Positions 56,233 to 64,000 of a DNA stretch of 64,000 nt are shown here, piece after piece (position 1 is the stretch's first letter; the number at the start of each line of letters is the position of its first letter). The notes beneath the pieces were generated by a model. It did no database searches and was not told the DNA's origin. It saw only the letters and a list, made by a program, of their open reading frames with translations. The position numbers were made by a program, and so were the translations under genes. The DNA lies in assembly GCA_014058105.1 (NCBI GenBank), contig JACGCM010000325.1, positions 248,001 to 312,000 of the forward strand, read 5' to 3'. The DNA is from Kingdonia uniflora (lineage: Eukaryota > Streptophyta > Magnoliopsida > Ranunculales > Circaeasteraceae).

Positions 56233-57540
56233 ATCTAAACTTAGACATGTTATCAATGTAAGCTCCAGTAAACATGTACATTCTTAACCATCTGTATAGT
56301 TCTATTTTTTTCTTCTATTTTAAGGACAATAGGGTATTATTTTGGTTTTAATTGTACTTTGAATTTTAGGAGCTTTTCAATGTTGGATATTCTTGCTAGA
56401 CTAGGATAGTACTTTTGTGTTATATTAATTCATGAAATAATTACTTAGTAAAGTCATAATTCATAATAATCAGTGACCACCTTGTTTAAACTAAAACCTC
56501 ATCGCGATTAGTACCATGTGAGGATAATTGTGGACACTTCATACCCAACGATATATGAGGATCTGGCCTTTTGCAAGCTTTGAGTGCTATTTTACAAATT
56601 CCTTCTAGCTCCACCATATTTTCTTTTCATGATCTCATTTTTATAATCAATTGTTGAAGGTGACATCAAATTTAAGTTATACTACTAGAACATTCCCTTG
56701 TCTTAAGTCAAGGAATAAAAAAGTTGCATGAAACCAAGTAAGTAATCTTAGCAATTATATATATATATACATTTTTGGTCTTTGTTAATTACCTAATATA
56801 TATATATGTTTGTCGCCCTTTGCGCCTAAAGATGTTATAGCCTGTAACCACTCTCCTTTTACCCTATTTATTTTAAGGATATTTGTAAAAAAGAACTCAG
56901 AGATAGAACTATGGCTTTAAACTTGAAGGAGTATGAAAAAGAGCTCAAAGAGAGAAATATGGCATTAAACTTGAAGAAGGGTAAAAAAGAGCTCATAGTG
57001 AAATATGTATTCATAGAGGTTAAAGTGACAAGGTGAACAAGAACTTAAGATTTAATAGTTGAAGGTGGATGTATTGAAATGTTAAGTATAAGAAGAATAA
57101 GAAAGTGGAGTAAGGTATAGCCTGAGCGAGCCAGTTATAATATGAAGACTAAAGAGTATTCTCAAAATGCCAGCAAAATACCATGTCCATCAGTAGCCCT
57201 GCCTTATCCTACATTACAACCCTTTATAAAACCTATTTGATCCAAATTCTAGTATAGTCAATTTAGTGGAGATGAGAGATAAAGAATTTATGGTTGTTAA
57301 CTTGACACTATCACTAACAATTGATTTCTTTTCCATGCGATTATTCTAGAAACGTTTGCCTATTCAAGGTATATGAGTCTTTTTTGCACTTATTGATGAT
57401 CATATTACCAACGAGTGCATACCTAAAATCTCAGTGATTTTTGAGTGACCACTCAAGTGAAGCCTTAGTCAAAACAAATGTCCAACATAGTACTCTAACT
57501 GCAGCTGAGTAATATATTGAAAATGGGTGTCTATCTGATT
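56233..57540. other. Non-coding relic between SIRE gag and polypurine tract
   Basis: No pol domain is recognisable in 1.3 kb where a SIRE element should have over 4 kb of pol, so pol has been deleted or replaced. AT dinucleotide runs occur near 56,757-56,772 and 56,799-56,808. One short repeat is listed separately. Confidence 0.5.
56887..57036 (+). repeat. 48-bp tandem repeat encoding 16-residue units
   Basis: GA(A/G)CTC recurs at 56,893, 56,941 and 56,989, an exact 48-bp period. One open frame reads KELRDRTMALNLKEYE, KELKERNMALNLKKGK and a third diverged unit before TGA at 57,034. Charged and Leu-rich, coiled-coil-like; parent protein unknown. Confidence 0.75.
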
Positions 57541-57546
57541 ATGCAC

Positions 57547-57612
<66 letters not shown>

Positions 57613-57624
57613 ACACACACACCA
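57541..57624. repeat. (CA)n microsatellite
   Basis: About 80 bp of nearly pure CA with a few T and G interruptions near the left and right ends. The minus-strand reading frame through it is a low-complexity artefact. Confidence 0.97.
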
Positions 57625-57905
57625 AGAAATTTATTTTAGTATTTTTTTTATAATATATGGGCAATGTCTTGATCTTTATAAGATATTTTAGATTTATTTG
57701 CTTTTTATCATGCCTTACATTAGGGGGAGTATTGTCTCCTTCTGCTAACTTAAATCTGAGACACTCCCCATGTGTGTTTTCCCCATTAGTGCTATCTCTA
57801 TCATATATTGTGTATTTTTGCATTGATTGTCATACTTTTTTTGTTTTTATCCTGCTTCTCTCTTTGTCAACTATTTTGTGTTATTTACCCTTTGTCCAAC
57901 TGTGA

Positions 57906-57920
57906 CAAAAAGGGGGAGGG
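57906..57920 (+). promoter_or_regulatory. Polypurine tract of SIRE type
   Basis: CAAAAAGGGGGAGGG follows TTTGTCCAACTGTGA, matching the CAAAAAGGGGGAG signature found before the 3' LTR in SIRE-type copia elements. Confidence 0.75.
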
Positions 57921-59148
57921 ATGCTCATGATCGGTAAGCCATAAAAGTTTTTAGTTTTATCTTGGATTTTTTTTGAACGGCTACGTGATGAATCTTTTTT
58001 AGTGTGCAGGGATTCCAAAGTAGATGCTATATAAAATGAAAAAGTTGCTTCAAGCATGGATGTTTAGTGATTGAGTCAGTCCATCGAGTTGTAATTTTTT
58101 TCAATAATATAGTCGCAGTTTTATCACGAATTGAACCAAATGAGGAGATTAAAATATCCATATTTGGTATTGATTTTATTTTGTGTCTAGAGTAAGTGTC
58201 AGCACTATCTTATGATTATTCATCATCAAAAAGTACACGTGGAACGACTATAACTGAACTGACACTGAACATGTACATTGCTTTTGTACCTCTTTGCTGA
58301 AATACTCTAGCCCATTAGTATTTTACAAAATTACAAAAGACTTGTATATTTTTGAAGAAAATTATTTTATGTTCGAATAAACCTTACTCCTGCTCGAATC
58401 CAAAAGTGCATGAGCCTATCTGCTCGAATAAAACTTTGATCTACTCGAATAGACCTTGGTTTTGTTTAAATAGACTTCAGTTCTATTCAAATATACAAGG
58501 GTAGGATCCTCTCTCTTGGAATGGACTTTTGTTATGTTCGGAAAGAGTACAAAATTTTTAATTTTCTATTAAAAGGTTCATTTTCTATTTTCAAATTTAA
58601 CTCTACCAAAACCAATATCTAGGGATTGAGATATTCAAGAGAGGAGAGAATTCAAGGAAAGATTTAACGAGAATAAAAACTTATCTTGAATCGATCTAAG
58701 AATTACAAAAGCCTAATTTTAATTTGTGATTGAAGAACTTGAGGGATTCAAACTTTAAGAGCTTTGATATGTGATTCGAAGCATGGTGTTACAAGAACAA
58801 ATGACGTTACGAGAATGGAGAATTGATTGCGATAATAGTGACTGAAGATAGGTAACCACGGGATATGTTAATCGAGTATGTAAGTGATTTAGATTCTTGT
58901 AATTATTATTTCATTGTAGATTTTAGTTGTCGAGGATTTGACAACAACTGTGGGTTTTTCTCTTGAGAAAGGTTTCTCATAGGGTTAATATCGTGTGGTC
59001 TTGAGCTTATTGATTATGACTATTGATAATTTATTATAGGATTAACCTAGAATTAAATAATAGTTGTTAGTAAATTAATTCTAGGTTATTAGACCAAATT
59101 AACTCGACCTAATAATTAGATATTGATCAATCTCAAGTACCCAGTAAT
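57921..59148. repeat. Probable LTR-type sequence with second copy of the dispersed repeat
   Basis: Follows the SIRE polypurine tract. 58,150-58,345 matches the two halves of the repeat at 22,367-23,203 without the 637-bp interruption. It is followed by a palindrome cluster and, near 58,950, TGGGTTTTTCTCTTGAGAAAGG, reminiscent of SIRE LTR ends. No protein coding is seen. The exact LTR limits are unknown. Confidence 0.5.
58372..58491. repeat. TTCGAA palindrome cluster 7
   Basis: The TCGAA core or variant begins at 58,373, 58,394, 58,424, 58,445, 58,466 and 58,487: steps 21, 30, 21, 21 and 21 bp. Cluster 2 has almost the same series of steps. Confidence 0.88.
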
Positions 59149-59475
59149 TTGATCATGGATTTAAAATCTGTGAAAGAAGCATTCGGAAAGCTAACAGATA
59201 AATTCTTCAAGGCACATATTTTAGGATTACCTATCATGCAGATGTCATTTGAAGTTGAGATTGGCGCTTCTAGACATGTAATGGAAGCAATTTTTCTTCT
59301 AGGGGGAAAGCCAATGTATTATCATTTAGAGTTATTTTCTGGGGCTGTTTTCAACTATCCTACATACGATAACGAGTTGTACGTCATCTTTCAAGCTATC
59401 AAAAAGTGGCGACAATACTTATGGGGTTAAGAAACCATGATTCATAATGATCACGAGCCTCTAAAATATTTTTAA
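59149..59475 (+). pseudogene. Gypsy RNase H fragment
   Basis: Open frame with FEVEIGASRHVMEAIFLLGG, KPMYYHLELFSGAVFNYPTY, DNELYVIFQAIKKWRQYLWG, then after a stop ETMIHNDHEPLKYF. This matches the RNase H of plant gypsy elements (VETDAS..GAVL, YPTYDKELYA, TDHQPLQY); the first Asp is replaced (EIGAS) and the last is Asn (HNDH). Flanks are unrelated, so it is an isolated scrap. Confidence 0.85.
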
Positions 59476-60860
59476 ACATGACATTCCTGTTGGCATGACA
59501 ATTAACATTGGAAAGACTCTCACTAATATGGAATGCTATATATATTTTATAGGCGCAATTATGTGTTATATTTGGACCCTTTTATCAGGTGTTTTTGGTC
59601 TTCTTGAGGCCTTATTTATCAATTATATCCCAGTTACTTCACTTTCTGGTTTTTAATACCATTAAAGATGATTTGACATTAAAAGTACCAAATTAGAGCT
59701 TATATGACAACAAAGTTAACTTTAGTCACTCCGATAGTTCAACGAGCCAAGATTTAGTAAGATAGGGCTAGTTGGACATCCCAAATTCAAAAATATTCAC
59801 ACAAGAGAGAGATACACGCAGGATCAACTTAGTTTCCTCATCCATACGAGGCACTTAGAAAATCCTTAAAAGATGCGTAGTTACAGCCACCATGATCTAG
59901 TGATTACTGTCGGCTTGTAGCGATTGCTGGGTCACAAAAAAAAATTGGTAGAATTCTGACACGAATCTCAAGGAATTATAATATGAACAAATTAAGTTTG
60001 TTTGTGTTTTCCACGATGCTGAAGTATGCAGATGGATTGTTAGGATATTTCAAAGTTAGGATTTCTATATTTACGGCCTTGATCTTCTCCTCTAAAAATA
60101 ATTTTCATTTTACAGGGTTTTGGAGAGCTTTAGAACTAAGTTTTTATTATAAATAATTTTTATGTTATTGATAATTAGCTTAATCTTTTTCTTTTATTGT
60201 GATTATTAAGATGTTGTTGGGATAATCCCCTCAGACTAAATCTAAGGTGGAAGCCCTATAAGTGTATGTTAAGAATTTCTTACAGGTAATAGGCCTGACC
60301 TTGAGGCCTTAGATCACTTTTTAGGGAAGTTCTTCAACTCTCATGAACCTAATCGGTTGGAGTAAGTGGAAAGCAATCTTAACCTAGGAGAGGAATTAAT
60401 TTCCTGAATAAGGGGTTGAATTCTCTGACGACTTAGTAACCTCTAGATCTATGTTATGTTCTTTTTTCCAAACAAAAGAGGACAAATTCTAGGTCAGCCC
60501 TCTGGAGTTTTAGGTTTGACCTTAATAGGATAAGCTCTCTAATTTTTTTCCAACATAGAGACCAAAAAAGAACTCTAACCCCTTTAAATTAACCTATAAG
60601 TTGATTTGAGGAAAAGAACAAAAGCCTAATATTTAAAACTTGATATGCTAGTATAGGGTTAAGTCCGAAAGAGTAGTTAGTTTTGATATCCGAATTTTAA
60701 CAAATAGCCTAACGCAGATCTCCAGAAAAAAAAACCCCTTTCCCCAAGATTTTAGTTTACCCTAGAATAATGAAAATCTCCGCAGATTGACACCCTACTT
60801 GCCTTTTACTTTAGTATTTCTTAAGTAGGATTTTTGAGTCGACTTACGATGGTCTATCAA
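59476..60860. other. No gene recognised; possibly LTR sequence
   Basis: AT-rich with no coding signature. The right end adjoins a primer-site relic at 60,861, so part of it may be a decayed gypsy LTR. No partner copy is seen in the window. Confidence 0.35.
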
Positions 60861-60880
60861 ATGGCACCGTTGTTGGGGAG
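60861..60880 (+). promoter_or_regulatory. Relic primer binding site, tRNA-Asp type
   Basis: ATGGCACCGTTGTTGGGGAG differs by C/T and G/A changes from TGGCGCCGTTGCCGGGGA, seen intact at 5,709. It marks the start of an otherwise decayed Athila- or Tat-type element. Confidence 0.55.
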
Positions 60881-61708
60881 GTTGCGTTAATTTCTAGGCT
60901 AGACAAAAATCTTAGATTATGTTTTACATAAGGACTGCCCTGTTTTTTTTTTAGAGTTTTCTAGGTTAATTTGGTCGTCATAGGATTTTTTTTGTCAGAT
61001 TGACCTAGGGTTAGGGTTTACTGGACCATGGGAAAAATTGCAATTTCTTTAAAAGACAGAGGCTTCCACCACCCAGCGATCATCGCCAGCCAAGGCATAA
61101 TTTCAAACGATCGCTGGATTTCTCAGACCCCTGACTCCCAACTTTTTTAGGTTTCTTCCCACGTCCATTAGTTTAAATCTCTGACAATTGCATTGTTTCA
61201 TTTTTTACAAGTTGATGGATTAATCAATCTTTGGTTCAAATTTCTCTCCAGTCTCACACTTCAAAGGTATAAATCTCTTACATGTGCAATAAAAAGGGCT
61301 AAAAGGTTCTTGTACCCCCTATGACTAAATTGATATTTCTAATTTTAGTTATTTTATTTATTAAATCATTAAAAAAATAAAAATATGAAAAAATTAGAAT
61401 AACTTATTTTATTTTCTAAGATAATCTAGTATTAGTAAGTAGTAATACCTGTGGCTCGCCATGACAATAACATCACCCATGACCAAAGCACGTTGAATAC
61501 GTCTACGTGTATTCGGCGCTACCAGCTTCTCTTAATAATTTTTAGTGTATATTATTCATCGTGAAATCACAGTTATTTATCTATATTGAGAACTAAGTTT
61601 CTTATCATTTGAAAAATACATTATCAGTCATACGCAATTGTTGTATTCATACGCCTTCGACAACTTCAACTAATGCATCAAGCCATCCATACGCAAATGG
61701 ACTATGAT
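60881..61708. other. No gene recognised
   Basis: Sequence following the relic primer site; likely decayed leader of the same element, then AT-rich DNA. No protein motif seen. Confidence 0.35.
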
Positions 61709-62590
61709 TCAGTATTGTTTCTGAATAAAATAAAAAACACATACATTACTTAAGTTTTTCGCATTTCCCAATTCATAGTCCATTGTATCCACTCCCAACG
61801 TATGTTCCTCGGTAAAAACTGGGATGGGTGCAAACTCGAGAACTCTGCATGGTCCCCTCCAAAGCATATGTTTTTTTTTGACATTGCTCATTCTTTTATT
61901 GATCACCTTTTACTGCAACAAAAATCCCATCATAGATTCAAAGTTCAAACAACCACAAATTAAGGTAACTAATACAAAATTGTTTACATGGAAGACCCTT
62001 CTACCATTACTAAATGGCATTCCCAATTTTGCTATAAATGTTATAGAAAAGACACGAAGATAATGGTACAATCATGTGAAGTGCTTAATGTCAACTTCGA
62101 TGAGAACTTACATACCCTTGATGTATTAGGAATTCCATAAATATCTATACAAAGAACTATATGTTCAAAAAGAAATAACTATACAAATAGCTGAAGGTGA
62201 AGGCTCACTTGAGAAGGATTCCATGAAGAGAAGTTTCCGATATAAAGAAGCAACCATCTTGCCAAGAGCAATGAATTCGCTTCCATACTCTACTGGGTTT
62301 GTGAAGACATCAAGAACATATTGGAATTAACGAAAGCACAGGGATCATGCTAACCACCAATTAAAGTACAATTGCCCCACAACAACATCAATATAATCAT
62401 ATAAAGAGAAAAACAACATAGAACCGCCAAATAATTAGTAATGAAATGATCTCAATAAAATAAGTGATATGACATACTAATGGTTCAATGCTTTGATGAA
62501 GATGACGTCCCGGTCCTCCAGGTATCTGAAATACTCTCTTCCATCCTTGTTGTAGGTCATTATCCCAAGTATCCTTGACATCCAATTTAT
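61709..62590 (-). pseudogene. Unidentified exon-like pieces, minus strand
   Basis: Two minus-strand segments look coding: about 62,580-62,470 DLQQGWKRVFQIPGGPGR (or another frame with YLEDRDVIFIKALN), and about 62,322-62,195 QYVLDVFTNPVEYGSEFIAL then GKMVASLYRKLLFMESF. A third, 61,906-61,770, is weaker. AT-rich sequence separates them as introns would. I do not recognise the protein, and no complete gene model can be built. Confidence 0.35.
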
Positions 62591-62655
62591 AACATTAATA
62601 TTTCTCCAGTTTACTTGACCTTGCAATTGCAGACTAGCAGTTACCATCTAACTGA

Positions 62656-63222
62656 ACGGCAAGAGGTATTGTACACATCCACTTCGCAGGTAATGGGAAA
62701 TTCACCCACGGTAACATAAAATCCACCAATATCCTCATAAACCAAGAATTAGACAATTCAATTTTGGACTTTGGCTTGACCCCTCTGATGAACTTCCCTG
62801 CAACTCCATCACAAAATGCAGGTTATCGTGTTCCCGAGGTTATTAAAACTCGAAAACCAACTCAAAAATGTGATGTTAACAGTTTTGAGGTTCACATCCT
62901 CGAGATGCGGACAGGGAAAGCCCCGCTCTAGTCACCTGGGTACAAGGACATGGTTGATCTCCCATGTTGGGTCCAATCAGTTGTGAGAGAAGAATGTGCG
63001 GCAAAGGTCTTCAACGTTGAGTTGATGCAATGCCAAAGCATCAAGGAAGAGATAGTTCAGATGTTGCAGATTGCCATGACTTGTGTTGCCAAAATGCCAT
63101 ATGGGAGACCTAAGATTGATGATGTTGTCAGAATGATTGATGAAATTTGACAATCTGACTCAGAGCATCGGCCTTCTTAAGATGAGGATAAGTCCAAAGA
63201 TTTGAATACCGAGATGCCATGA
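62656..63222 (+). pseudogene. LRR receptor-like kinase, C-terminal kinase fragment
   Basis: One frame from ACG at 62,656: GIVHIHFAGNGKFTHGNIKS, LDFGLTPLMNFPATPSQNAG, YRVPEVIKTRKPTQKCDVNS, LEMRTGKAPL, a TAG at 62,929 where the family has Gln, then DMVDLPCWVQSVVREECAAK, NVELMQCQSIKEEIVQML and DDVVRMIDEI; TGA at 63,148 replaces an Arg codon, and a further stop precedes the final MP-stop at 63,220. This is the end of a subfamily III LRR receptor kinase, whose catalytic loop is HGNIKSSN-like rather than HRD. The extracellular LRR, membrane segment and N-lobe are absent. Two nonsense changes and truncation make it a pseudogene. Confidence 0.92.
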
Positions 63223-64000
63223 TTGCATAATTATTGTTACTTAACAGTGTGTTCATAGATTCTTGTGACCATTTTCGAGGATTTTATATCTAAACCCAAC
63301 CAACAGAAATAGTTGCAAGATTTGACAAATTAATGTAAGAGCATTGTCTATGCATGCATGCGTTATGAAGAAGTGTGTATTCTGATTATATTTTCTTGGT
63401 ATCTCAGAGTTATATGAATATTTTCTCAATTGTTGTAGGCTTGTAGCTATTTGTTGTAAAAAAAGTAGAATTTCTCATATATTTCAAGTGATTGATGTTC
63501 TTCCATCAGAATGAATTTTTCTCTCAAAAATTTCATTTTACAGATTGGTACTGTCAAAAGGAAAAAAGAAAAAGAAGAAGACCCTCTATTAATTTTGTTG
63601 TCATCTCCAGTTTACGTGGAGAATGGTAGATTTTGATTCTGCGCAGAAATTTAAGAATGATTTGCATTAGTTCAAAAATATAGTCGATTAAACTTCGCAA
63701 AGATCTTAGTTATACTGTAATTATAGTATGAGTCTAAATCTTCCTTGAGAATACCAATAATTTTTTTTTGTTAATTGACATGGTTACCCTGAAAACCTTC
63801 TCAACCAATGTAACTATGGCAACGATGATAAAAAATGGGTATCAGTATATGATGAATCACGGAGATCGGTAGGTTTTCTAAGTATTCAATCCAACCCAAA
63901 AAGGGCTAGAAGTGTCATAAAATGGGCTATGTCAGTGAGTGCCATACTGTCTATATCGTCATGGACTCATGACTCAGCTATCATCCAACAAAATAAAGAT
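63223..64000. other. No gene recognised
   Basis: AT-rich sequence downstream of the kinase pseudogene; the first part may be its old 3' untranslated region. No further feature supported. Confidence 0.4.

Noticed and set aside
57539..57823. Minus-strand frame ending in a Val-Cys repeat
   Set aside because: Translation of the (CA)n microsatellite.
1..64000. tRNA, rRNA or other structured RNA genes
   Set aside because: I looked for tRNA A- and B-box patterns and ribosomal sequence and saw none; the tRNA-like matches are retroelement primer sites.

Overview
The window is nuclear DNA of a flowering plant. It is AT-rich, has no intact host gene, and consists almost entirely of layered and decayed transposable elements. 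Several plant retrotransposon lineages can be recognised: Athila-, Tekay/Del- and Tat-type Ty3/gypsy, and Tork- and SIRE-type Ty1/copia. There are also CACTA-like and Tourist-like DNA-transposon ends. The two recognisable host-gene fragments (a cyclophilin and an LRR receptor kinase) are plant-like. I cannot name the species.

Layout. 1-3.6 kb: a minus-strand LTR with a degenerate tRNA-Met primer site, a copia gag-protease relic and a Tourist-like MITE. 3.6-20.3 kb: a complete copia element (5-bp target duplication GAGGG) with a complete Athila-like gypsy element (target duplication GCTGC) inserted in its gag gene. 20.3-22.4 kb: the older gypsy gag-protease-RT fragment into which the copia landed, itself interrupted by a solo-LTR-like insert. 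22.4-23.2 kb: a dispersed repeat, also interrupted. 23.2-46.7 kb: a region bounded by a good CACTA-like left end and a weaker inverted right end. Inside it are two Tekay-type gypsy elements of one family in head-to-head orientation (23,993-32,599 minus; 33,382-43,254 plus, target duplication GTATG), a cyclophilin pseudogene, unidentified exon-like pieces and a chimeric LTR scrap. 46.7-55.0 kb: a minus-strand Tat-type gypsy element (LTR, primer site, RT, RNase H, integrase) with a 161-bp tandem repeat and a plus-strand coiled-coil reading frame behind pol; gag and the second LTR are missing. 55.0-57.9 kb: a SIRE-type copia gag and polypurine tract without pol. 58-61 kb: a second copy of the dispersed repeat, a gypsy RNase H scrap and a primer-site relic. 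61.7-63.2 kb: exon-like pieces on the minus strand and the 3' end of an LRR receptor-kinase pseudogene on the plus strand.

No element can now move on its own products: every pol frame carries stops or frameshifts, and all three gypsy reverse transcriptases for which I could read the motif in full conserved context (Athila-like and both Tekay-type) have lost the second catalytic aspartate. The most unusual signal is non-coding. Clusters of a TTCGAA-cored palindrome, repeated at about 21-bp steps, occur in the LTRs of the Tekay-type family, in a solo-LTR-like insert and in two further repeats of apparently different families.
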